From Enterococcus quebecensis (lineage in GTDB: Bacteria; Bacillota; Bacilli; Lactobacillales; Enterococcaceae), in assembly GCF_001730365.1 (NCBI RefSeq), contig NZ_MIKB01000001.1, forward strand, positions 496,001 through 560,000: DNA of 64,000 bases, in the 5' to 3' direction. Made by a program: the position numbers and the translations under genes. Shown in pieces: positions 38,590 through 47,004 of the stretch. The notes under the pieces are model-generated. The model worked only from the letters and a program-made list of their open reading frames with translations, had not been told where the DNA came from and did not search any database. Position 1 is the stretch's first letter. Each line of letters opens with the position of its first letter.

Positions 38590-38710
38590 ACAAAATAAAA
38601 AATAGGCACTCTGCGAAAGGACAGCAAATCCAATCACAGAGCCCTGTATCATCAGCCAGAACTGATCATACAAGTTGCCCAAGTCAATGCGCATTGACTT
38701 ATTCATTTTA
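38590..38710 (-). ncRNA. Structured small RNA candidate, copy 2
   Basis: Paralogue of the element at 38328-38444. On the minus strand: -10 box TAAAAT (38705-38710), hairpins GTCAAT/ATTGAC (loop GCGC), GTAT.ATCAG/CTGAT.ATAC, and CTCTG/CAGAG, then a T-rich tail. The segments GGACAGCAAATC and ATCAGCCAGAACT are identical in both copies. Both copies are preceded on the plus strand by AAACAAAATAAAAAA. Confidence 0.55.
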
Positions 38711-38791
38711 CCTAATTTTTGTAAGAAATACTAGTGTTTTTTTACATCTTTTAAGTATTTGGATAAATCAATGGTTATTCATTGCACTTTT

Positions 38792-38828
38792 GCACGGTAT
38801 TGGTTGGTGACCAATGCCGTATTTTTTC
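38792..38828 (+). terminator. Strong terminator hairpin
   Basis: Stem ACGGTATTGGT (38794-38804) with ACCAATGCCGT (38810-38820), loop TGGTG, followed by ATTTTTT on the plus strand. No gene is visible just upstream, so it may belong to an unrecognised RNA. Confidence 0.7.
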
Positions 38829-39130
38829 GCTCTTTTTATAAATAGTAAACACCAGCATCTCCTTTTTCGAACATACTTTCTATATTCAGCTTCGGTGTTT
38901 ACGAGCTGGCATTACTGGAATCTATTCGCTCACCTTACTATAGCCATTCCGTCAAAAAAAGGTGTGTCACGTCAATGCGTAATGAAAAATGAAAAGGTAA
39001 AAAAATAAACATGCAAACAAAAATTTTCCTAGATCTACCGACTGAATGGTAAAAGTAACGAATAATTCCTTGTAATCCAGTATTAGTAAGAATGTATCTG
39101 TTGACCGATAGATTCTTACTTTAAAAAATT
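38829..39130. other. Gene-free segment with two hairpins
   Basis: The arms GTAAACACC (near 38847) and GGTGTTTAC (near 38893) could form a long-loop stem. A second hairpin AGTAAGAAT/ATTCTTACT with inner TATC/GATA lies at 39089-39121. No open frame with a ribosome binding site was found. Confidence 0.4.
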
Positions 39131-39254
39131 AGCAGGTTTTGCAGAGCCTACTATTTCAAACAACTGCTTATCCAAAACAATATTCCTTTATTACAAAAAA
39201 CAACCCAACCAACCATTTCTCTACCACAAGGATAAGCAGATGTTTGTTTTTTTA
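39131..39254 (+). ncRNA. Candidate small RNA with 17-bp stem and G-free 56-base loop
   Basis: CAAACAACTGCTTATCC (39157-39173) pairs with GGATAAGCAGATGTTTG (39230-39246) with one mismatch, and seven T residues follow. The 56-base loop (39174-39229) contains no G at all and is rich in A, C and CCAACC motifs, so it would stay single-stranded. The design fits an antisense small RNA or attenuator read on the plus strand. No adjacent gene explains it. Confidence 0.5.
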
Positions 39255-39325
39255 CTCAAACAACTTAAATTTAATCAAACTTTTCAACTTTATTATTATC
39301 AACAGTACGATAAAATGGAGAACTG

Positions 39326-40525
39326 TTAGTTAGGCTCTCTTTTATTCTGTGCATATAGGATCATTACTGTAATCACTGCTAAAGCAGCTAAAATAAGTGC
39401 TTCTGAAAAAAAAGTACCCCGAACTGTATCAAATACAGATAAAGAGTCAATTAATGCGATCCCATATGGTGAGAAAGCTGAACCGATATTAAACCCTACT
39501 AAAAGTAATGATGTTCTAAATGCCCCTTTATGGGTCGACCCATTGTTGATTTGATTAAATAAATACGGGATAAAGGTTCTAAAAGAAAAACCACAAAGCA
39601 TTGCGCCAATCCCTGTAACCAAAACACTATTAGAAAAACCAATCAACGCCATTGCTCCACTCATTACTACAAAAACTACTGGCATTGTCCATTTCTTTGT
39701 CCACCTATAAACATGTCCGAAAGAAAAACCAGCCAACATCGCACCAACACCGATCAATGCCATAATATTGCTTCCGTCTGTAGCATTTCCATATCCTAGT
39801 GTATTCATCAATAACGTTCCTTTGACCGTGATAGTCATGTAGATACAAACAACAATAATCAATAACATAATATAGCCTGAGAAAGCGAATAGATTCATTG
39901 ACTCTTGCTTACCGTCACTTTTTTCTGTTTGTAACTTAGTTTCTTTTGTCATTTGAGCTTGTCGTATATCTTCTTCAGAAACATTAGGCACAAACAACAT
40001 GAACAAAATGATAATCGGCAAAACAAACAAATAAACCCAAAAAGACGTTTGCCAACTGATTTTGAGCAATTGTCCCACCATAAAAGTCAATGTCATACCA
40101 CCAATCCCCTCAAAAGCACTTTGAAAACCGATCGTAGCTGCTCTTTCGCTTCCTTGATAAAAATAACTAATCAAAGATACTAGCAAAGAATTAAACAACC
40201 CCACCCCGAAACCAAAACAAGCTCTTGATATAAAAATAACTACAAAATTAGTTGTCACTGCCGGTATGATTCCAGAAACTAGTACCATTCCTAAGCCAAT
40301 CAAAATCGTCCTGTTATACCCTAAGTATTTAGCAATTTTCGTACTCACTAAAACTGCTGGAATAATAAATAAAGCAGGAATCGTCGTCAGCATCTCAACT
40401 AAAGACAACGGTACATTGGGAAATGTCTTGATCATAGCAGGTATATTAGCACCAATTGCACCTCCTGACACAACAACCAAAGATACTGTCAAAATAGAGA
40501 TTTTTTTCATCACCTGTTGATTCAT
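39326..40525 (-). CDS. MFS transporter
   Basis: A 399-residue major facilitator with about twelve spans, a central cytoplasmic loop (TKETKLQTEKSDGKQES), and an RACFGFGVGLFNSL motif in the N-half. The substrate is not evident; members near MerR regulators often export drugs. It is divergent from a MerR gene, and its promoter has a 19-bp spacer containing a dyad similar to that of the MerR gene, so activation by this MerR protein is likely. Confidence 0.85.
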   Translation of the reverse strand: MNQQVMKKISILTVSLVVVSGGAIGANIPAMIKTFPNVPLSLVEMLTTIPALFIIPAVLVSTKIAKYLGYNRTILIGLGMVLVSGIIPAVTTNFVVIFISRACFGFGVGLFNSLLVSLISYFYQGSERAATIGFQSAFEGIGGMTLTFMVGQLLKISWQTSFWVYLFVLPIIILFMLFVPNVSEEDIRQAQMTKETKLQTEKSDGKQESMNLFAFSGYIMLLIIVVCIYMTITVKGTLLMNTLGYGNATDGSNIMALIGVGAMLAGFSFGHVYRWTKKWTMPVVFVVMSGAMALIGFSNSVLVTGIGAMLCGFSFRTFIPYLFNQINNGSTHKGAFRTSLLLVGFNIGSAFSPYGIALIDSLSVFDTVRGTFFSEALILAALAVITVMILYAQNKREPN

Positions 40526-40554
40526 ATACTCACTCCTTCCTTATCATTTACCTC

Positions 40555-40585
40555 AGGATACCTCTTATAGTGCACTCTAAGTCAA
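40555..40585 (-). promoter_or_regulatory. MerR-type promoter of the MFS gene
   Basis: On the minus strand TTGACT (40580-40585), a 19-base spacer and TATCCT (40555-40560). The dyad CTTATAGTGCACTCTAAG (40564-40581) lies within the spacer, the arrangement used by MerR activators to untwist an overlong promoter. Confidence 0.7.
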
Positions 40586-40613
40586 GAAGAATTTTTATTC
40601 CGTTTTATTTTGG

Positions 40614-40644
40614 TTGCCTTATAGTTAACTATAAGTGCTAAAAT
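40614..40644 (+). promoter_or_regulatory. MerR-type promoter of the merR gene
   Basis: TTGCCT (40614-40619), 19-base spacer, TAAAAT (40639-40644). The perfect 18-base palindrome CTTATAGTTAACTATAAG (40618-40635) occupies the spacer. It matches the dyad in the divergent MFS promoter, pointing to autoregulation. Confidence 0.72.
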
Positions 40645-40675
40645 GGGGATACAAATTATCTAGGAGGAAACTTTG

Positions 40676-41047
40676 ATGGTCTATAAAATCCATGAATTTT
40701 CAAAAATGACTGGTCTTACACCTTATACTTTACGTTTTTACGAAAAAGAAGGCTTACTTACAGTAAAACGAGATCAAAATAATATTCGAATTTATGATGA
40801 CCGTAACAAAGAATGGATCGATTTTTTCTTGCATTTAAAAAAAACTGGTATGACGATTGAAGATTTAAAACAATACCTAATTTGGTGGTATGAAGGGGAT
40901 TCTACGAACAAAAATCGTTTAGATTTACTACAAAAACAAAAGAAAATCGCTTTAGAAGAAATGAAAGAAATTCAGCAAGGAATTGATGTATTAAACCATA
41001 AAATAGAGATTTACAAACAAAGAGTAGCAAAAAATAATGAAAATTAA
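40676..41047 (+). CDS. MerR-family transcriptional regulator
   Basis: A 123-residue regulator with N-terminal winged helix (YKIHEFSKMTGLTPYTLRFYEKEGLL) and a dimerisation coiled coil. There is no cysteine metal site and no large effector domain, so the signal is unknown. I start it at ATG 8 bases after AGGAGG (a TTG immediately before is possible). The matching dyads in both divergent promoters suggest it controls itself and the MFS transporter. Confidence 0.88.
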   Translation: MVYKIHEFSKMTGLTPYTLRFYEKEGLLTVKRDQNNIRIYDDRNKEWIDFFLHLKKTGMTIEDLKQYLIWWYEGDSTNKNRLDLLQKQKKIALEEMKEIQQGIDVLNHKIEIYKQRVAKNNEN

Positions 41048-41051
41048 GTAG

Positions 41052-41097
41052 CAAAAAAAGCGCTCCTTTTATCAGGAAACGCTTTTTAAATGTGTTG
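41052..41097. terminator. Bidirectional terminator, merR and histidine kinase genes
   Basis: Stem AAAAGCG/CGCTTTTT with A and T flanks and a 17-base loop (which contains TCCTTTTATCAGGA) between convergent genes. Confidence 0.75.
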
Positions 41098-41101
41098 CTA
41101 T

Positions 41102-42229
41102 TTACTTATGAATCGGGATCGAAAAACGAAAACATATTTCTTTTCCCTTAACAGTACAAGATACTTCTCCAGCGTGGTTTTCAATAATTTTTTTCACTAA
41201 CGCTAACCCTAACCCGTTACCAATGATTTGATTATTGTTTTTCTGACCTCGATAAAAAGGTTCAAAAATACGCTCTAGCTCTTCTTCCAAAATTTCTTGC
41301 CCGCTGTTTCGCACTTCAAACGTCAACAGTTCTTTTGAAGCTGTGGCACTAACTGTCACAACAGAGTCTCTATCACCGTATTTGACGGCATTCTCAATTA
41401 GATTTTTTAGTGCTACGCCTAACATAATTTTGTTTCCTCTGAGCTGAATATTCTTTGAGCTTTTATTTTTCAAACGGATTTCTTTGTCAAAAGCTTGCAA
41501 TGATAATTCAGTAAACGCATCATTAATCAAATAATCTGTACTGACACTATCTGTTAATTCAAGAAGATTATCATTTGCTAATAAGAGTAACTGCTCTACG
41601 GTGATCGATAGCTTGTCACAACTTGATAAAATCGCATCTGTGATTTTTTTACTTTCTTCGTCTGACTCTTCGATGTTCATTTGTAATAGTTGAGCGTATG
41701 TAATAATGACTGCCAATGGTGTTTTTAGTTCGTGAGCAGCATTATTAACGAAGTTTTTTTGCTTGAGAAATGACTCGTCTAATCTTGCAGTCATATCATT
41801 ATAACTCATACTTAGTGCTTGAACCTCTTGAGGTTGTTTCTGATCGATTTTAATTTGTTTTCCTATATTCCTAGTATCTAAATCACTCATTGTTTTTTGG
41901 AGTTTTACCAGTGAGCCTAAGCTTTTCCCCACCAACTTGTAAGTGACAAAGGTACCAACAATGATCACTACCAACCAGACAAATGCAATACTTGATGAAA
42001 ATGAGATTCTGGCCTTTGCTAGAGTGACACCTAAGTCTTTGCCTTCTTTAGGAGATAGAGCTGGAGTCGTCTTTTCAACGCTTGAATCAACTACTTTTGA
42101 ATCAATTCGGGTCAACCGCTCGACAGAGAAATTTTTATTTGCACCAGTAACAGAAAACAACAACATGATCAACGACATACATATTAAAAGACCACTAACT
42201 AAAAAAGTAATTTGTTTTTGTAAGCTCAT
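41102..42229 (-). CDS. Sensor histidine kinase of an ABC-linked two-component system
   Basis: A 375-residue kinase: two membrane spans (about residues 8-28 and 78-100) with a 50-residue extracellular loop, HAMP, HisKA motif NNAAHELKTPLAVI, and HATPase motifs (NLIENAVKYG, GNGLGLALV). The start is ATG behind TAAGGATA; the frame extends 14 codons upstream into the regulator gene without support. It follows its response regulator by 5 bases. The gene order permease-ATPase-regulator-kinase recalls vex-vnc type modules. Confidence 0.88.
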   Translation of the reverse strand: MSLQKQITFLVSGLLICMSLIMLLFSVTGANKNFSVERLTRIDSKVVDSSVEKTTPALSPKEGKDLGVTLAKARISFSSSIAFVWLVVIIVGTFVTYKLVGKSLGSLVKLQKTMSDLDTRNIGKQIKIDQKQPQEVQALSMSYNDMTARLDESFLKQKNFVNNAAHELKTPLAVIITYAQLLQMNIEESDEESKKITDAILSSCDKLSITVEQLLLLANDNLLELTDSVSTDYLINDAFTELSLQAFDKEIRLKNKSSKNIQLRGNKIMLGVALKNLIENAVKYGDRDSVVTVSATASKELLTFEVRNSGQEILEEELERIFEPFYRGQKNNNQIIGNGLGLALVKKIIENHAGEVSCTVKGKEICFRFSIPIHK

Positions 42230-42234
42230 TATCC

Positions 42235-42930
42235 TTACTGTCCTCTCTCCATGGATTTGGCAGATAAACAATAGCCAACACCTCTAACGGTTTGAATCAT
42301 TTCAGCAGCAACTGAATCAAGATCAGCTACTTTTTTTCTTAATGAATACATATGATATTTAAATGTATTGGAAAATAAATCTACATCTCCGTCCCATACA
42401 TGTTCCATTAATTTTTCAGCAGAAAAAACCTTCTCTGGATTTTTGATTAGATACTCTAAGATGCCAAATTCTTTTCTTGTCAATTTAACTGGAACTTCTC
42501 CAACCTTGACGATTCTTTTTGTCGAATCTAAACTGATTGAACCGTAAACAATAACAGATTCTTCTAAACTGATTTTTTGTCGTAACAAATTTCGAATCCT
42601 AGCTTCTAATTCAAAAAAGTCAAAAGGCTTCGTTAAGTAATCATTGGCTCCCATATCTAGCCCTTTGATTTTATCCTCAACAAAACTTTTGGCAGAGAGT
42701 ATCAAAATTCGGATCTCCAAATCATAGGTGCGTATCTTCTCTAAAATTTCCCAGCCACTCATATTTGGTAAAGCCAAGTCTAAAATAATTAAATCATATT
42801 CAGTTATTTCAATCATTTCAATTGCCTGGTAACCATCCATTGCTTTATCTACAGCATAGCCTTGTTTCCTTAAGCCCATGCACAACCCTTCGCCCAATAA
42901 AAGATCATCTTCAACTACAAGTAAACGCAT
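42235..42930 (-). CDS. OmpR-family response regulator
   Basis: A 231-residue regulator with receiver Asp51 (LIILDLALPNMSGW), Lys in LTKPFDFFELEAR and a C-terminal winged helix (VKLTRKEFGILEYL...TVRGVGYCL). The ribosome binding site is GAGGAGG. It lies upstream of its kinase and downstream of an FtsX-type ABC transporter in the same orientation. Confidence 0.93.
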   Translation of the reverse strand: MRLLVVEDDLLLGEGLCMGLRKQGYAVDKAMDGYQAIEMIEITEYDLIILDLALPNMSGWEILEKIRTYDLEIRILILSAKSFVEDKIKGLDMGANDYLTKPFDFFELEARIRNLLRQKISLEESVIVYGSISLDSTKRIVKVGEVPVKLTRKEFGILEYLIKNPEKVFSAEKLMEHVWDGDVDLFSNTFKYHMYSLRKKVADLDSVAAEMIQTVRGVGYCLSAKSMERGQ

Positions 42931-43078
42931 ATGATAAACCTCCTCAAAAAAATCTCACTTTTAGTAACTATAACATAGATTTTTTATGAAACCTTGAGAG
43001 GTATATGAATAATGTATAACTTTTTAGTTCAAAATTAAGACAAAAAATAGTGGACGGAAGGTTTGCAAACTATCTTGC

Positions 43079-43753
43079 TCAAAGTTGTCTAAGAGTATTG
43101 TCTTTTAAAACAAGTTGAATATCTGCTTGTTTTGCAATTTCTAAATCATGCGTCACCATAATAACACATTTTTTTTCAAGCAGAGCAAGTTCTTTTAACA
43201 TCTCAATAATTCCCGTGGAGGTCACTTGATCCAAGTTTCCTGTTGGTTCATCAGCAAAGATCAATGGTGAGTCGGCTGATAATGCTCTAGCCACCGCTAC
43301 CCGTTGTTGTTGTCCCCCACTTAATTTCATCACATTTTTATGCATTAACTCATCAGTAATGCCAACCGCTCTTAGTTTGTCTTTCACGTATTCATTGATA
43401 TTGTCAACGCGTTGGCTTTTAATTTCCATTCCAACTTTTACATTTTGAAAAGCAGTCATATATGGAATCAGATTGTATGCTTGAAAGATAATCGAAGTAA
43501 AGTTTTTTCGATACTTCGTGATACCAGTCTTATAAATATTCTCTCCACGATAGCTGACGCTACCTTCAATAGGTGTTGTTAATCCAGACGCAATGGACAA
43601 TAGTGTTGTTTTACCAGCACCAGACGGCCCCATAATTGTGTAAAAATTTCCTGCTTCAAAAGTATAATTGATGCTATCCAAGACTTTGTATTCCTGAATT
43701 CCTTCTTTGTATGAATAAGTGATATCTTTTAATTCTAAATTCATAATGTCCAT
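43079..43753 (-). CDS. ABC transporter ATP-binding protein (LolD/MacB type)
   Basis: A 224-residue ATPase: Walker A GPSGAGKT, Q-loop IIFQAYNLIPYMTAFQN, signature LSGGQQQRVAVARALS, Walker B LIFADEPTGNLD, switch His in MVTHDLEIA. It belongs to the FtsX/MacB-linked group and pairs with the permease 9 bases upstream. The start could be Met1 or Met4; the ribosome binding site (AAGGGAG) is close to the first and 11 bases from the second. Confidence 0.92.
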   Translation of the reverse strand: MDIMNLELKDITYSYKEGIQEYKVLDSINYTFEAGNFYTIMGPSGAGKTTLLSIASGLTTPIEGSVSYRGENIYKTGITKYRKNFTSIIFQAYNLIPYMTAFQNVKVGMEIKSQRVDNINEYVKDKLRAVGITDELMHKNVMKLSGGQQQRVAVARALSADSPLIFADEPTGNLDQVTSTGIIEMLKELALLEKKCVIMVTHDLEIAKQADIQLVLKDNTLRQL

Positions 43754-43761
43754 TTCTCCCT

Positions 43762-45147
43762 TTACTCTTTTTGGGCAAACAGGTCTTTTGGATCTGTTCT
43801 AGCGATCATAATGCTCGGTACAAGTGTTGTAATAATGATTAGTAAGAATCCTAAGCCAGCTGCTTGTGAGATGACTGTTGTATTTACTTGAAGCGCCATT
43901 TTATCTACAGGTTCTACTTTTTTCGTTTCTTCTCGTCCATATTCATCTTCTTGTTGCACAATAGGATCTGCATTCTCAACTTGTTTTGATAACATCATAT
44001 TTGAAATTGTTTCTCCTGATGTTTGGACGATTGCCAATGATAGTCCAAATGACAGTAGACCAATCAGTAAAATTTCTACTATTAACTGCAGAATTACTTT
44101 CACTTTTGTTTCCCCTAGAGAAAGTAAAATACCCACTTCTTTTTTTCGATCCCGAATAGATAATAAAGATAAGAAGGTTAAAATCAATCCACCAGCAACC
44201 ACAATTACTTTAATCATGATCGAACTAAAGGTAGCCATTTTTTCAAGTGGCCCAATCATTTGCTCGTATTGTTCAGTATAAGCATCTAGTTTAAAGAAAT
44301 TGTCCTCAGTTGGCATTTTATTTTCAGCATCGCTTACAAAGTCATCTACTTGCAGTGGATCTTTTAAGTAAAAGGTTACATCTTCGATATTTGCTTGTTT
44401 ACTTGTTTTTAAAAAGGTATCGATATCTACATAAATTTGATTCTCCGGCTGAGCCATTTCATACATTTGTTCTATAGCTGAAACTTCTTTATCACTCTTA
44501 TAGATACCGATTACTTTATATTCTTGTTCCTTGTCTACTCCATCTAGTGAAAATCCACGAATTTTAAAGGTATCTCCTAGTTTTAGTTGATTATTTTTTG
44601 CGAATGTTTCTTCTACAACCGCAGAATTTGCTGATGTTTTATCTGTGATAGCTTCGCCTTCTATTAGTTTAGCATCGTGGTTTTTAAAATCTGTCGTCTT
44701 TAATAGATCATTCGTACCAATTAATTTAAAAGCTGGTACTTCTTGACCTGAATCCATTTTAGGTATATTCGAATTTAACGCATTATTTTCACCACTGGCT
44801 TTTGGTTCAACTGATTTTAAGTTGCTTTTTGCTGCAGCAGATTCACCTCTCATCGTTACACTTTTTACTTGAGGTAAATTGCCAATTTCATCAACTGTTT
44901 CTCTTGAAAGTGGCTTCATGCTCGATCGACCACTAAATAAAGCTTCTCTAATTTTATCGTTATCTCTTTTCAAACGAACTTCTGCCCCTAATTGTTTTCG
45001 GGCCTCTACCTTGCTTTTTTCTGCCGATTGTTGGATGGCAAATCCTGATAAAATCAATAAAAAGACAATAAGGAACAAACCTAAAAATAAAGTTGTTCGC
45101 CCTTTTCGTTGCCAAATACTGATCAGTGATCTTTTAAAAAAACTCAT
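43762..45147 (-). CDS. FtsX-type ABC transporter permease
   Basis: A 461-residue permease with one N-terminal span (about 18-38), a large extracellular domain (about 40-310), and three C-terminal spans with the LTFLSLLSIRDRKKEVGILLSLGETK loop and terminal ARTDPKDLF. This is the Vex/MacB-like architecture of exporters or mechanotransmitters. With the ATPase, regulator and kinase downstream it forms a probable envelope-stress or peptide-response module. The ribosome binding site is TTGGAGGAAACAAT. Confidence 0.9.
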   Translation of the reverse strand: MSFFKRSLISIWQRKGRTTLFLGLFLIVFLLILSGFAIQQSAEKSKVEARKQLGAEVRLKRDNDKIREALFSGRSSMKPLSRETVDEIGNLPQVKSVTMRGESAAAKSNLKSVEPKASGENNALNSNIPKMDSGQEVPAFKLIGTNDLLKTTDFKNHDAKLIEGEAITDKTSANSAVVEETFAKNNQLKLGDTFKIRGFSLDGVDKEQEYKVIGIYKSDKEVSAIEQMYEMAQPENQIYVDIDTFLKTSKQANIEDVTFYLKDPLQVDDFVSDAENKMPTEDNFFKLDAYTEQYEQMIGPLEKMATFSSIMIKVIVVAGGLILTFLSLLSIRDRKKEVGILLSLGETKVKVILQLIVEILLIGLLSFGLSLAIVQTSGETISNMMLSKQVENADPIVQQEDEYGREETKKVEPVDKMALQVNTTVISQAAGLGFLLIIITTLVPSIMIARTDPKDLFAQKE

Positions 45148-45303
45148 ATTGTTTCCTCCAATTTATACTCTCTTTTTTACAAGCAAATGTATCATAACAA
45201 TTTCATGGTCAGATTTTGGTTAGATAATTTCCAAATCAGAAAAATAGTTTAAATTGTTTGCCTAATGAGTACGAAAAAAGCAGATCTAAGACATTTAGAG
45301 CAT

Positions 45304-45352
45304 AAAAAAAGAGCGAGACAAAACTAAATATCCGTTTTGTTTCGCTCTTTAA
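45304..45352. terminator. Terminator hairpin upstream of the FtsX operon
   Basis: Stem AAAGAGCGAGACAAAAC/GTTTTGTTTCGCTCTTT (one mismatch) with A- and T-rich flanks; it ends the rlmD transcript read on the minus strand. Confidence 0.8.
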
Positions 45353-45412
45353 ATTTGAATAAACGTCAAGAATAAAGCAGGTTTCGCTATGCTTCAATCA
45401 ATAGAGACTAGT

Positions 45413-45544
45413 CTATTTATTATAAATTTTAGGCCCTTTTCGCATGTTTTTACGATCATTTTTAGGCGTCTCCATTTTTTTTGAACGACCGCCACCTTGT
45501 TTCTTTTTAATCAATTCTAACATTTTTTTCTTTGTATCATCCAT
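45413..45544 (-). CDS. Small basic protein (43 residues) coupled to rlmD
   Basis: A 43-codon frame starting two bases after the rlmD stop, with AAGGACGG seven bases before its ATG. The protein starts MDDTKKKMLELIKKKQ, then GGGRSKKMETPKNDRKN and ends GPKIYNK. It is about one third lysine and arginine, which suggests an RNA-binding or ribosome-associated role; this is inferred from composition and from its link to an rRNA methyltransferase gene. It is too short for most annotation pipelines. Confidence 0.6.
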   Translation of the reverse strand: MDDTKKKMLELIKKKQGGGRSKKMETPKNDRKNMRKGPKIYNK

Positions 45545-45546
45545 AT

Positions 45547-46917
45547 TTACACCGTCCTTGTTAACAAAGTAACTGACTCGATATGAGTTGTTTGCGGGAA
45601 ATTATCCACTGGTTGGACTTCCTTGACTTCAAAACCGCCTTCAGTAAGTAATGCTAAATCGCGTGCTAAAGTTGCTGGGTTACAGCTCACATAAACAATG
45701 CGATTAGGTTTAGTTTCAATCAATGTTTCTACTAGACTTGCTTCCAATCCTTTACGAGGTGGATCAACGATTACAACATCTGCTTTGATATCATTTTCGA
45801 TTAATCTAGGTAACGCTTCTTCTGCTAAACCAGCTGTGAATGTTGCATTGGTAATATTGTTTAATTTTGCATTGCTTTCAGCATTTTTCGCTGCTTCTTC
45901 GATGACTTCCACACCATAAACATGTTTTGCATCTTTAGCCAAAGTCAAACCAATTGTGCCGATTCCGCAATACGCATCAACAACCACTTCTTCACCAGTC
46001 AATGCAGCGTATTCTTTAACTTTATTGTACATCACTTCTGTTTGTTGCGGATTTACTTGGTAGAATGAACGAGAAGAAATTTCAAATTTCAAATCAAAAA
46101 TCGTATCGATCATTTGATCTTGCCCATGTAAAAGAATCGTTTCGTCACCAAAAATCACGTTCGTCTTTTTAGAATTAACATTTTGAACGATACTGACAAC
46201 CTCTGGCAAAGCTTCTAAAATGTCAGGAATGATTTTACTACTTGGAAATAATTTAGGTGTTCTTGTAATCAAGACAACCATCATTTCTCCTGTATTGTAA
46301 CCACGGCGAACCACGATATGGCGTAAGTTTCCTGTATTATCTGACTCGTTATAGGGTTTAATACTGTAACGTCTCATGATATCACGGATCTTAATTACCG
46401 CTTCATCAATTTTAGGATCTTGAATATAGAAGTGTTCTAAAGGAATCAAATCATGACTATTTTTTCTAAAGAAACCTGTCTGCAGTTTGTCATCGATTTT
46501 TCTAACTGGGATTTGTGCTTTGTTGCGGTAGCCCCAAGGATTGTTCATACCAATTGTATCCATCACAGGTACATCTGGTAATTTGGCAACCCGCTGCATC
46601 ACATTTTTCACTTGATCTGTTTTAAACGTCAATTGAGCACCATAAGCTAGATGTTGTAGTGGACTGATGCCTACCTTCGTAAAGTTTGCATCTTTAACTG
46701 GTACACGGTCTTCGCTTGATTTTAAGATATTCAAAACTTTACCGTAACCAAAACTTTTGCCGACTTTCAACACTTTGATTTCTATTTTTTCACCTGGTAA
46801 GGCATTTTCTATAAAAAGCGGGTAGCCATCAATCTTGGCAACACCCATTCCTTCGTGTGTTAAATCAATAATATCAACTTCGATTGTTTCGTTTTTGTTC
46901 ACTGGAAAATTATTCAT
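45547..46917 (-). CDS. rlmD: 23S rRNA (uracil-C5)-methyltransferase, RlmD/RlmCD type
   Basis: A 456-residue enzyme. N-terminal TRAM domain (about residues 5-65), central domain, and C-terminal SAM methyltransferase with VVDAYCGIGTIGLTLA, motif IVDPPRKGLE and the catalytic cysteine in VYVSCNPATLARDL. It methylates uracil 1939 and/or 747 of 23S rRNA. The N-terminal iron-sulfur cysteines of E. coli RumA are missing, as usual in Firmicutes. It lies 131 bases after the kinase gene dagK with a terminator between. Confidence 0.93.
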   Translation of the reverse strand: MNNFPVNKNETIEVDIIDLTHEGMGVAKIDGYPLFIENALPGEKIEIKVLKVGKSFGYGKVLNILKSSEDRVPVKDANFTKVGISPLQHLAYGAQLTFKTDQVKNVMQRVAKLPDVPVMDTIGMNNPWGYRNKAQIPVRKIDDKLQTGFFRKNSHDLIPLEHFYIQDPKIDEAVIKIRDIMRRYSIKPYNESDNTGNLRHIVVRRGYNTGEMMVVLITRTPKLFPSSKIIPDILEALPEVVSIVQNVNSKKTNVIFGDETILLHGQDQMIDTIFDLKFEISSRSFYQVNPQQTEVMYNKVKEYAALTGEEVVVDAYCGIGTIGLTLAKDAKHVYGVEVIEEAAKNAESNAKLNNITNATFTAGLAEEALPRLIENDIKADVVIVDPPRKGLEASLVETLIETKPNRIVYVSCNPATLARDLALLTEGGFEVKEVQPVDNFPQTTHIESVTLLTRTV

Positions 46918-47004
46918 AAGTCGCTCCTTCTTTTATGCGCTTCACTCATTCTAATGAAAAAATGCTAGAAAAGCAACAAAGACTTTCTTTTTATCACTTC
47001 ATTG

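Noticed and set aside
38559-39333. Three open frames of 64-83 codons in the hairpin-rich region (38559-38810, 38814-39008, 39139-39333, plus strand)
   Set aside because: None has a ribosome binding site, their composition is not protein-like, and they run through hairpins and terminators; RNA function explains the conservation better.
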